Shown here: positions 18,123 through 25,375 of the stretch, piece by piece
Layout of the letters: each line of letters opens with the position of its first letter
Numbering within the stretch: the stretch's first letter is position 1
Source: Limnohabitans sp. T6-20
GTDB lineage: Bacteria > Pseudomonadota > Gammaproteobacteria > Burkholderiales > Burkholderiaceae_C
NCBI RefSeq assembly: GCF_003063505.1
Contig: NZ_NERW01000001.1
Coordinates: 550,501 to 614,500, forward strand
Reading direction: 5' to 3'
DNA length: 64,000 bases
The notes under the pieces: generated by a model
The model's database searches: none
Seen by the model: the letters and a program-made list of their open reading frames with translations, nothing else
Told to the model about the DNA's origin: nothing
Translations under genes and position numbers: made by a program

Positions 18123-18701
18123 ATGACATCGTTCAAAAAAATCACCGCCGTTTTGGCTTTCGCATCACTGGCCGCAGGCTCGGCCTTGGCCGCTCCCGTG
18201 AGCTACGACGTGGACGGTTCGCACACCTTCCCCCGTTTTTCATACTCGCACTTTGGGTATTCGACACAGCTCAGCAGCTTCAGCAACACCACCGGCAAAG
18301 TGGTGTTTGACGCTGCCGCCAAAACCGGCTCAGTGGACATCACCATCGACATGAAATCGGTCAACACCGGCTTTGTCGACTTCAACAGCCACATCCAGGG
18401 CGAAGACTTCCTGGACACCGCCAAGTTCCCCACAGCAACATTCAAATCCACCAAAGTGGTGTTTGAAGGCGACAAGCCCAAAGCCATCGAAGGCAACCTG
18501 ACCATCAAAGGCGTGACCAAGCCTGTGACCCTGACAGTGACCAGCTTCCAGGCCATGCCCCACCCCATGATGAAAAAGCCAGCCTTGGGTGCCAACGCCT
18601 TCACCACCATCAAGCGCACCGAATTCAATGCGGGCAAATACGCGCCTTACGTGGGTGACGACGTGCGCATCGACGTGGCCATCGAAGCCATCGCCCAGTA
18701 A
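18123..18701 (+). CDS. YceI family periplasmic protein (second copy)
   Basis: A 192-residue YceI protein with a signal peptide ending SALA (about residue 23), then APVSYDVDGSHTFPRFSYSHFGYS, the typical first strand. Several family segments are present (FNSHIQGEDFLDTAKFPTA, GNLTIKGVTKPVTL). It has an excellent ribosome-binding site (AAAGGAGTTTTCCC). It is the last gene of the b561-YceI-YceI operon, closed by a strong terminator 29 bases after the stop. It likely binds an isoprenoid quinone or lipid in the periplasm. Confidence 0.93.
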   Translation: MTSFKKITAVLAFASLAAGSALAAPVSYDVDGSHTFPRFSYSHFGYSTQLSSFSNTTGKVVFDAAAKTGSVDITIDMKSVNTGFVDFNSHIQGEDFLDTAKFPTATFKSTKVVFEGDKPKAIEGNLTIKGVTKPVTLTVTSFQAMPHPMMKKPALGANAFTTIKRTEFNAGKYAPYVGDDVRIDVAIEAIAQ

Positions 18702-18729
18702 GCCTCGTTTTCAGCGCCAGCCGCACCAA

Positions 18730-18759
18730 CCGCCCGGGGTGACCCGGGCGGTTTTTTTT
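18730..18759 (+). terminator. Rho-independent terminator after YceI operon
   Basis: A nine-base GC stem CCGCCCGGG / CCCGGGCGG with a GTGA tetraloop is followed by eight T. It sits 29 bases past the second YceI stop. Confidence 0.93.
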
Positions 18760-18817
18760 CGCCCGCGTCCATTGATCCGGCCCTGCGAAATCCGCATGAT
18801 GGCTTCAAATTTTCACC

Positions 18818-18893
18818 TTGTAGGAGCCAGCCCTGCTGGCGATCAAACGCTTGTGGACCACAGGCTTTTCGCTTGCAGGGCAAGCTCCCACAA
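18818..18893. repeat. Dispersed palindromic repeat (REP-like)
   Basis: It starts TTGTAGGAGC and ends GCTCCCACAA, with CCCTGC and GCAGGG inside the arms. It is the most diverged copy of the family seen at 32696, 34061, 59959 and 60045. It lies between the YceI terminator and uspA. Apart from it and the terminator, the 18702-19079 gap holds only the presumed uspA promoter. Confidence 0.75.
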
Positions 18894-19079
18894 AACCTGC
18901 GACAGGGCCTGTGCCGGGGTATACAACTGCTGGCATAGGTCAACAGACCGAAAGATGGCTGTTGGTGGCGTGGACTTGTCTCTAGCATCGGAGACTGATT
19001 GACACCACGGAGTCAGCCCATGCGACCAGAGGTTTACGCCCGGATGCTGCTGGCCTCACAACATCTACTGGAGACCACC

Positions 19080-19523
19080 ATGTCTTTGTTCAAGAAAATC
19101 CTCGTGCCCATCGATGGCAGCAACACGTCCAACAAAGCGCTGGACTATGCCCTCAAGTTGGCGCAGGCAGACCAAGCCGAAGTGCGCCTCATCTATTGCA
19201 TTGACGAGTTGTCATTGCTCAGCAGCCACGAATATTCGGGCGAGATGGTTCAGCTGGCCCGTGAAAACGGCCACACGATTTTGCAAGGCGGCATGGCACT
19301 GGCCAATGCCGCCAAAGTCAAAGCCGACACGCGCTTGATTGACCGTATCGGGCAGCGCCTGGGAGAGTCGGTGGTCGATGCAGCGGGCGATTGGGGTGCT
19401 GACCTGATCGTGCTCGGCACACACGGCCGCCGTGGCATTGGCCGCGTCTTGCTGGGCAGCGGTGCCGAGCAGGTGATGCGCATGTCCCCCGTACCCGTGC
19501 TGATGGTCCGAGGATTTGACTGA
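19080..19523 (+). CDS. Universal stress protein (UspA family)
   Basis: A 147-residue single-domain Usp protein. The N-terminal MSLFKKILVPIDGSNTSNKAL and the ATP-binding GxxGxxxxxxxxxGS pattern in GTHGRRGIGRVLLGSGAEQV place it in the ATP-binding subgroup. The start is ATG 19080, since family alignment begins there. It is monocistronic, convergent with the Bug-protein gene, and a weak inverted repeat (CACCGGG...CCCGGTG) without T-run follows the stop. Confidence 0.92.
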   Translation: MSLFKKILVPIDGSNTSNKALDYALKLAQADQAEVRLIYCIDELSLLSSHEYSGEMVQLARENGHTILQGGMALANAAKVKADTRLIDRIGQRLGESVVDAAGDWGADLIVLGTHGRRGIGRVLLGSGAEQVMRMSPVPVLMVRGFD

Positions 19524-19586
19524 AGGCTCGAGGTCACCGGGCTCTTGGCAACAACCCGGTGTGAAACACGTCCTCAGGACGGCAGA

Positions 19587-20555
19587 TCAATCAATCTTGG
19601 CACCAGAAGCCTTGACCACTTGCGCCATGCGCACATAGTCAGCCGCCAGCAACTTGCCGAAGTCGGCGTTGCTCAAATCGCGAGGCTCAATGCCTTGCTT
19701 GTCCAAGCGCTCCAGGATGACCGGGTCTTTGAGCAACTTGCTCACAGCGGCATGGATGCGGTTGGCCTGATCGGCAGGCACGGCGGCGGGGCCTAACAGT
19801 CCAAACCACGAGTCGAACTGGTAACCGGGCAAGCCGCTCTCGGCGAGTGTCGGCAAATCGGGCAAATATTTGCTGCGCTTGGGCGAGGTCACGCCCAGCA
19901 AGCGAATGCGGCTGTCCTTGGCAAACGCCAGTGCACCAATGCTGGCAGCAATCACCGCTTGGGCTCGGCCGGAGATGACTTCGTTGATCGCTTCGCCCGT
20001 GGCTTTGAGCGGCACATGCACCACATCAATGCCCGCCAGCCCGTTGAAGTAAGCCATGGACAAATGTGTGGCGCTGCCAACGCCGGCGGTGGCGTAGTTC
20101 ATCTTGCCAGGATTGGCTTTGGCGTAACGGATGTATTCGGCCGCTGTTTTGGCGGGCACATCGGGGTGCACCATGAGCACATAGCTGGCGCTGCCAATGT
20201 GGGCCAGAGGCGCAAAGTCTTTTTGCGGGTCGTAGGTCAGCTTGTTGTACAGCGAGCCTGCAATGTTGTGGCTGGCCGCAGCCATGACCATGGCAGAACC
20301 ATCGGCATCGGCCCGGGCCACATAGCCCGTGCCAATGGTGCCACCCGCACCGGCACGGTTTTCAACGATCACGGTTTGCCCCAATGCGGCCGCCATCTCG
20401 ACCGACATCGAACGGGCCAGGATGTCCTGCACACCACCAGCAGCGAAGGGCACCACAATGCGCACCGGTTTGGTGGATTGGGCTTGGGCCATGCCCGCAG
20501 CCGACAACAAAGCAGCACCCAAACTGGACACCAAAAGTTCACGACGTTGCATCAT
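19587..20555 (-). CDS. Bug/TctC-type solute-binding protein (second of three)
   Basis: A 322-residue periplasmic binding protein. The signal peptide (MMQRRELLVSSLGAALLSAAGMAQAQ) is followed by the Bug motif KPVRIVVPFAAGGVQDI, then IVENRAGAGGTIGTGYV. Tandem ATG codons follow AAGGAAACGCAG. It lies directly downstream of the ArgE-like deacylase gene on the same strand (37 bases), so it could supply an N-acyl amino acid or related carboxylate. No TctA/TctB genes are present. Confidence 0.92.
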   Translation of the reverse strand: MMQRRELLVSSLGAALLSAAGMAQAQSTKPVRIVVPFAAGGVQDILARSMSVEMAAALGQTVIVENRAGAGGTIGTGYVARADADGSAMVMAAASHNIAGSLYNKLTYDPQKDFAPLAHIGSASYVLMVHPDVPAKTAAEYIRYAKANPGKMNYATAGVGSATHLSMAYFNGLAGIDVVHVPLKATGEAINEVISGRAQAVIAASIGALAFAKDSRIRLLGVTSPKRSKYLPDLPTLAESGLPGYQFDSWFGLLGPAAVPADQANRIHAAVSKLLKDPVILERLDKQGIEPRDLSNADFGKLLAADYVRMAQVVKASGAKID

Positions 20556-20592
20556 CTGCGTTTCCTTGAAGATTGATCAAACCATTAAAAAA

Positions 20593-21813
20593 TCAGCCCA
20601 CGCACACCCGGTCGGCCAAGCGGCGCATGAAGCGCTCGCACCAGGCCAATTGTTCCAGCGTGACCCACTCATTGGGCTGGTGCGCCTGTGCAATGTGACC
20701 GGGGCCGCACACGATGGTGGGCACTCCGGCCTGGTGGAACAGAGCAGCTTCTGTGCCAAACGACACCTTGCCCGCGCCACTGGCCGGGTCGACCTCGGCG
20801 CAGTCAAAGCACAGCTGCGCGATCTCGCTGTCGGCGGCCGTGGCAAAACCGGGCAACACCGATTTGAGTTCGTGCGTGATGCCCGTGTCTGCCGCTACCG
20901 CCTGCATGGCGGGCACCAGGCTCTCGCTAAAGGCCTTGGCCCGTGCGAAAAGGTCCTCGGGCGTGTTCATGTGGTGGTGGCGGATTTCCCAGGTCACCTC
21001 GCACTGGCGCGGGATGATGTTGAGCGCCGTCCCGCCTGCGATCACGCCGGTGTGGATGGTGGTGTGGGGCACGTCATAAATCGGATCGAACGGACCGTTT
21101 TGCACCAGCTCGCGGTGCATGGTTTTGAGGTTGGCCACGAATTCGCAAGCAATTTCGACCGCGTTCACGCCCAAGGGTGTGAGTGACGAATGCGCCTCAA
21201 AACCGTGCACCGTGGTTTTGTACGAATGTTTGCCCTTGTGCGCAATGACCACCTGCATGCCCGTGGGCTCGCCCACGATGCAACCCGCAGGCTTGAAGCC
21301 CTGGGCTTGCATGTCGGCGATCATGCGGCGCACGCCGATGCAGCCGACTTCTTCGTCGTAACTGAAGGCCAGGTGAATCGGGCGCTTGAGTTTTCTTTTC
21401 AGCAACTCGGGCACCATCATCAAACAGGTCGCACCAAAACTCTTCATGTCGGTCACGCCCCGGCCAAACATTTTGTCGCCGATGATCTCGACCTTGAACG
21501 GGTCGGTGTCCCAAGGCTGGCCATCCACCGGCACCACATCGGTGTGACCCGACAGCACCAGGCCGCCGATTTTGCTTTCGCCATCGTGCGCGGGCAGCGT
21601 GGCCCACAGGTTGGCCTTTTGGCCGCTGTCGTCGTAGGTGCGGCTGCAGGCAATGCCCAAATCGTTCAGATACGCCTCGGTCCAGTCCAGCAGGGCCAGG
21701 TTGCTGTCGCGCGAGACGGTGGCAAAGGCGATCCATTTTTCGATCAGGGGCAAGGCGGCCAGATCAGCGGCCTGCACATTGGCCAAGGCGGCGCGGGAAA
21801 GTGGGGCGTTCAT
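20593..21813 (-). CDS. argE: Acetylornithine deacetylase (M20 family)
   Basis: A 406-residue M20A metallohydrolase removing the acetyl group from N2-acetylornithine or a similar N-acyl amino acid. Di-zinc site segments are visible: LSGHTDVVPVDGQPW, MFGRGVTDMKSFGA (bridging Asp) and the catalytic SYDEEVGCIGVR. ATG at 21813 is selected over an ATG four codons upstream because GGAG lies eight bases before it. The neighbouring Bug gene suggests catabolic rather than biosynthetic use. Assignment to ArgE itself is by overall similarity. Confidence 0.87.
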   Translation of the reverse strand: MNAPLSRAALANVQAADLAALPLIEKWIAFATVSRDSNLALLDWTEAYLNDLGIACSRTYDDSGQKANLWATLPAHDGESKIGGLVLSGHTDVVPVDGQPWDTDPFKVEIIGDKMFGRGVTDMKSFGATCLMMVPELLKRKLKRPIHLAFSYDEEVGCIGVRRMIADMQAQGFKPAGCIVGEPTGMQVVIAHKGKHSYKTTVHGFEAHSSLTPLGVNAVEIACEFVANLKTMHRELVQNGPFDPIYDVPHTTIHTGVIAGGTALNIIPRQCEVTWEIRHHHMNTPEDLFARAKAFSESLVPAMQAVAADTGITHELKSVLPGFATAADSEIAQLCFDCAEVDPASGAGKVSFGTEAALFHQAGVPTIVCGPGHIAQAHQPNEWVTLEQLAWCERFMRRLADRVCVG

Positions 21814-21959
21814 GTGGGACTCCATTTAAAAGGGCGCTTGGGCTCAAACAACTTTTTATCTTACAGGGCCATGCCCCTGGTCGCGTCACCTTGCCGACAT
21901 GCCCGTCGACCCGCTGCGCCTAAAGTGTTCCCGTCCTTCACAACCATTCCGGAGTTTTC

Positions 21960-22277
21960 ATGGCCATTTACGAACTGCGCACTTATTCCGTGATCGTCGG
22001 GAAAATGCCCGAAGTCATCTCTCACTACAAAAATGAAGGATGGCCCGCGCTGGCCAAGCACCCGCAAAAACTGGTGGGCTATTTCACGGGCGATGTAGGC
22101 GCGCTGAACGAGCTCATCCACGTCTGGAAGTTTGACGACGATGCCGACCGCCGCGCATTTTGGGCCGGTGTATTTGGCGACCCGGAATTTCTGGCCTTTG
22201 CCGCCAAAATCCGCCCGCTGATGCGCGAGCAAAACAACAAGCTCATGCTGTCAGCACCCTGGGGACCGCAGCCCTGA
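21960..22277 (+). CDS. NIPSNAP family protein
   Basis: A 105-residue ferredoxin-fold (dimeric alpha/beta barrel) protein beginning MAIYELRTYSVIVGKMPEVI, typical of NIPSNAP proteins, with the conserved HVWKFDDDADR segment. Bacterial members are small cytoplasmic proteins of uncertain function, often beside catabolic genes. It has a good ribosome-binding site (CCGGAGTTTTC). It is divergent from argE and convergent with the YccF gene. Confidence 0.85.
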   Translation: MAIYELRTYSVIVGKMPEVISHYKNEGWPALAKHPQKLVGYFTGDVGALNELIHVWKFDDDADRRAFWAGVFGDPEFLAFAAKIRPLMREQNNKLMLSAPWGPQP

Positions 22278-22292
22278 GCTGCAGCGCACGGG

Positions 22293-22751
22293 TCAACGGC
22301 TGCGAAGACGGGCCACCTCGGCCTGTGCATTGTGCGCACGCGCAGCAGCTGCCACCTCTTTGCTCACAATCGTCTTGCCCACCGGGGCCAGCGCAATGCC
22401 CGCCAGCTTGAGGTGCTGAATCCCGAAGGGGATGCCAATGATGGTGAAAAAGCAGGCCACGGCCGACACCACATGGCCCAGCGCCAACCAAATGCCGGCC
22501 AACAAAAACCAGACGATGTTGCCCAGCAAGCCCAAAGTACCGGTGCCCAAGTCGTCCTCTTGTGTCAATTCCTTGCGGTTGATGGCTTCACGCCCAAACG
22601 GGAAAAACGTGAAGTTGCCAATCACCATGCAAGCCCGCCCCCATGGAATGCCCACGATCGAGACAAAGGCGATCAAGCCCACCAGCCACCACAGCAGGCC
22701 CATGAAAACCCCGCCGAGGATGAACCACAAGAAATTACCAATAGCGCGCAT
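22293..22751 (-). CDS. YccF domain inner-membrane protein
   Basis: A 152-residue membrane protein made of two tandem YccF-type units. The first is GNFLWFILGG...GIPWGRACMVIGNFTFFPFGRE and the second is GNIVWFLLAG...IIGIPFGIQHLKL. Function is unknown across the family. The C-terminal 30 residues are soluble and Ala/Arg-rich. This is the last core-type gene before the lower-G+C cassette. Its start is 128 bases from the cassette's first operator. Confidence 0.88.
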   Translation of the reverse strand: MRAIGNFLWFILGGVFMGLLWWLVGLIAFVSIVGIPWGRACMVIGNFTFFPFGREAINRKELTQEDDLGTGTLGLLGNIVWFLLAGIWLALGHVVSAVACFFTIIGIPFGIQHLKLAGIALAPVGKTIVSKEVAAAARAHNAQAEVARLRSR

Positions 22752-22878
22752 GACCGTCTTTCATTCAATATTTGTCCATTTATAACTTCTTAAAGCATCG
22801 GTACAGTAAAACGTCGATGACTTTTCTGTCCTACTCAAGTCATTCAACTCAAGCAATGTGGACAGCTCAGGCGTTTGA

Positions 22879-22897
22879 AACGACAGAAAATGTCGCG
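22879..22897. promoter_or_regulatory. Putative WYL-regulator operator, site 1
   Basis: AACGACAGAAAATGTCGCG contains the inverted repeat CGACA-N5-TGTCG. Seventeen of its nineteen bases are identical to site 2 at 25318. It ends 42 bases before the ATG at 22940, the first gene of the cassette. Confidence 0.65.
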
Positions 22898-22939
22898 GTT
22901 GAGTCTTATGATGAAACCCTGTTCATAAAGGTTTACACC

Positions 22940-23518
22940 ATGCGCAACCGCACACTTGCTGACATCGCCTTGGCCAAAGTCTATTTTGAAATCCTTGTGG
23001 ACTTTGCAAAATCACACCCTGGTCAAACCATTCAATACGGTGAGTTGGTAGCAAAGGCCAAGATGGCGTACCCGGACAGCGCATACGTTGCAGTGGCAAT
23101 CGCAACGAACATGGGCCGTCGACTCGATGCCTTGCGTGAATTCACGTCGCAGCATCAAGTGCCTGACCTCAGCGCATTGGTCGTCAACAAAGCCACGGGT
23201 GACAACGGCGAAGGCTTCAGGAAATCTTTTGACGGCGAAGCAGTGCGCCAAGAAATTGCTGAATTCGATTGGGCTCAGTTGCAGTTGACGTTCGACCAAT
23301 TCATTGAAGGTGAAATGCACGCTTATCAGCAGCGCGTGTTGAAAGCACGTCGACCCAAGAAAATCAAGGAAGCAGCAGCTCGTGAGATGTGGTGGACTTA
23401 TTTCAAAGCCAATCAAGCCCAAATGCCAAGTCTGACGCAGGTCGAAAAGGAAAGCATCATCCAAATGGTCATGCAGGGGACTGATCCTGGCGATGCTTTT
23501 GCTGAAGTGACCACATAA
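22940..23518 (+). CDS. Cassette gene 1: uncharacterised protein
   Basis: A 192-residue protein starting MRNRTLADIALAKVYFEIL. The frame is open further upstream (to 22772), but the putative operator at 22879-22897 lies in that extension, so ATG 22940 is preferred. The N-terminal half (GQTIQYGELVAKA, then VAVAIATNMGRRLDALREF) resembles a small winged-helix fold of the kind seen in alkyltransferase-like proteins. The segment DLSALVVNKATGDNGEGF looks conserved-loop-like. The C-terminal part is charged and helical. No named family is recognised. It is followed after 9 bases by gene 2. Confidence 0.75.
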   Translation: MRNRTLADIALAKVYFEILVDFAKSHPGQTIQYGELVAKAKMAYPDSAYVAVAIATNMGRRLDALREFTSQHQVPDLSALVVNKATGDNGEGFRKSFDGEAVRQEIAEFDWAQLQLTFDQFIEGEMHAYQQRVLKARRPKKIKEAAAREMWWTYFKANQAQMPSLTQVEKESIIQMVMQGTDPGDAFAEVTT

Positions 23519-23527
23519 GAGGTCCGT

Positions 23528-24286
23528 ATGCACATTGAAACCTTGCGAACTTTGAGCGCCCAGACCATTCAGCAAGCGCCATTGCCCTTGAAAGAGTTGC
23601 TGACTGATTCGCTGTATTACCCCGGTGCCGGAATTGATGGCACGCCCATTCGAAACTGGGCGATAGGGGTCAACTCTTTTATTTACGCCGATTTGTCATG
23701 GAGCTTGAGTGCCTATCAGCAAGCGCTCGACAAAGCGCCTGTGCGGGGCTATCGGGTCGTGGCTCAGCGGCAGGTCCATCGAGAAGAGTTGGTCAAACCC
23801 GGCTATTCCATGCAAGCGCCATTGGAGTTGCACAAGGACGGCTACCTTCACGCATTACAAATTAATCGACTTGTTCAAGAGGGTCCGTTTGCCCTGTGGA
23901 CCATTTTTGAAAGAAATGCAGATCAAAGTGAAGCGCATGGGCCAGAGCGTTTTAGCCTCTTGCACTTGCGTGCAGAAGGCGTCGCGACGTATGACGGCCT
24001 GTATGCCGCCCATGACTGTGTGCCACACACAGTGGCGTTTATTCGCCCTGGCTTGGCATTTGGTGGGAATTACAGTGATTTTGAAAACGCCTTATTGCAG
24101 GTGATGATGCGCTCCAAATTGGGCTTACCCAAACACCTGTTGTGGGAGCACCGTTGCTCAGAGGATCTGTTGCCGCATCCACCATGGGGGAAGCATTACG
24201 GCCAGCGAATTCAGGGGCCGTGGCCAAAAGATGGCGAGAGTGGCTTTTGCGTTTCGTTATGGGCAGGTAATCATGAAGTTCTCTGA
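23528..24286 (+). CDS. Cassette gene 2: uncharacterised protein
   Basis: A 252-residue soluble protein (MHIETLRTLSAQTIQQAPLP). A stretch reading LTDSLYYPGAGIDGTPIRNW, then NSFIYADLSWS, looks like a conserved core, and two later segments are rich in His and aromatic residues (LELHKDGYLHAL, HPPWGKHYGQRIQGPW). There is no signal peptide or membrane segment, and no family is recognised. Its last 14 bases overlap the start of the WYL gene, indicating translational coupling with the regulator. Confidence 0.75.
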   Translation: MHIETLRTLSAQTIQQAPLPLKELLTDSLYYPGAGIDGTPIRNWAIGVNSFIYADLSWSLSAYQQALDKAPVRGYRVVAQRQVHREELVKPGYSMQAPLELHKDGYLHALQINRLVQEGPFALWTIFERNADQSEAHGPERFSLLHLRAEGVATYDGLYAAHDCVPHTVAFIRPGLAFGGNYSDFENALLQVMMRSKLGLPKHLLWEHRCSEDLLPHPPWGKHYGQRIQGPWPKDGESGFCVSLWAGNHEVL

Positions 24287-25298
24287 AGCGCTTGCGGTTC
24301 TTCGGCTGTTGGGTACACGTCATGAAGATGCGATGACTGTTCAAGACATTGTTGCCAAGTGGAACAACTTGTATGCAGAAAAACTACACAAACGAACGGC
24401 TCAACGCTATCTCAGCGAGTTGTCCACAGATGGCATCGATGGCCGGGCTGTGATTGAGGTGGATGCCTCCAGCAAGGAAAGGCGTTACCACCTGCGGGTG
24501 AGTGAAATGGCCAATTGGCTCATGACCGATGAAGCCGCGCTCTACCAGGTGTTGTCTTTACAAGTGCTTCAAAGCACGTTTGGTGATGCTGTGGCCGCTG
24601 GCGTAGAACGTCAAATGGACATGGCCGAGCACTTAACGCAGGAGCAACGCAGAACCAAGCGCTTGCGCGACCGTGTTCGGATTGTTCCGGATGGAGTCGG
24701 TCGCTTGCGCGCAAAAATTTCTTCAGAAATCTTGGCTTGTGTGATGGATGCGTTGGCATCCAATCAATTGCTGCGTGTTGAATACCGGTCGGCCGCAGGC
24801 AATCACTCAAACCGCGAATTGAACCCCCTTGGGCTTGTGGCCAAAGATGGCACTTTGTATTTGTTGGCCGTCAAAGGACTTGGAGACTCACCGATTGCCT
24901 ACCCGCTGCAACGCATGAAATCAGCTTTGGTGGTGCCTCGGCCTGCACATGATCGCTTGGACTTTGATCTGGACCGCTACATTGAGGCTTCTCATCAGCT
25001 CAGCCATGGTATTGATGCAACACTCGAGCCCAAAGTGATCAAGTTCAAGGTAGCGCCCGAATGGATCTACCACTTCAAAGAGCGTCCACTGTCTCACCTG
25101 CAAGAGATTCATGAATCGAAGAATTCTGGTGATTGGGCCGTTGTGACCGTGCCGCTTCCTGTCACCATACTGCTCAAAGTATTCCTTGCCAGTTTTGGGC
25201 CCGGCGTCGAGGTCATTGAGCCGCAATCCTTACGCCGGGAGATGGGTCAATGGCTTGCACAAGCAGCAGCGCGATATTCGGAAAACTTGACGCCTTGA
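24273..25298 (+). CDS. Cassette gene 3: WYL-domain transcriptional regulator
   Basis: A 341-residue regulator. An N-terminal winged helix (MKFSEALAVLRLLGTRH, then KRTAQRYLSELSTDG) is followed by a WYL ligand-sensing domain (LLRVEYRSAAGNHSNRELNPLG, then GTLYLLAVKG) and a C-terminal WCX-like region. ATG at 24273 is used because the HTH starts there. The architecture matches WYL repressors of phage-defence loci such as BrxR and CapW. It is the obvious candidate to bind the two CGACA-N5-TGTCG sites before genes 1 and 4, so it probably represses the cassette until a nucleic-acid or nucleotide signal appears. Confidence 0.9.
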   Translation: MKFSEALAVLRLLGTRHEDAMTVQDIVAKWNNLYAEKLHKRTAQRYLSELSTDGIDGRAVIEVDASSKERRYHLRVSEMANWLMTDEAALYQVLSLQVLQSTFGDAVAAGVERQMDMAEHLTQEQRRTKRLRDRVRIVPDGVGRLRAKISSEILACVMDALASNQLLRVEYRSAAGNHSNRELNPLGLVAKDGTLYLLAVKGLGDSPIAYPLQRMKSALVVPRPAHDRLDFDLDRYIEASHQLSHGIDATLEPKVIKFKVAPEWIYHFKERPLSHLQEIHESKNSGDWAVVTVPLPVTILLKVFLASFGPGVEVIEPQSLRREMGQWLAQAAARYSENLTP

Positions 25299-25317
25299 TT
25301 GCATAAGGCGCCTCTAC

Positions 25318-25336
25318 AACGACAGGAATTGTCGCG
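25318..25336. promoter_or_regulatory. Putative WYL-regulator operator, site 2
   Basis: AACGACAGGAATTGTCGCG carries the inverted repeat CGACA-N5-TGTCG, matching site 1 at 17 of 19 positions. It ends 39 bases before the ATPase ATG (25376), almost the same distance as site 1 from gene 1. It lies in the only sizeable gap inside the first five genes. Confidence 0.65.
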
Positions 25337-25375
25337 ACGGAGGCCTAGACTCAGATCTCACACACAGGAGGTCTG

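Noticed and set aside
19524-19586. Terminator between uspA and the Bug gene
   Set aside because: An inverted repeat CACCGGG...CCCGGTG exists, but the loop is long and there is no T-run.
22772-22939. Longer N-terminus for cassette gene 1
   Set aside because: The extension contains the inverted-repeat operator and low-complexity Thr/Ser residues; ATG 22940 mirrors the operator-to-ATG distance seen at gene 4.
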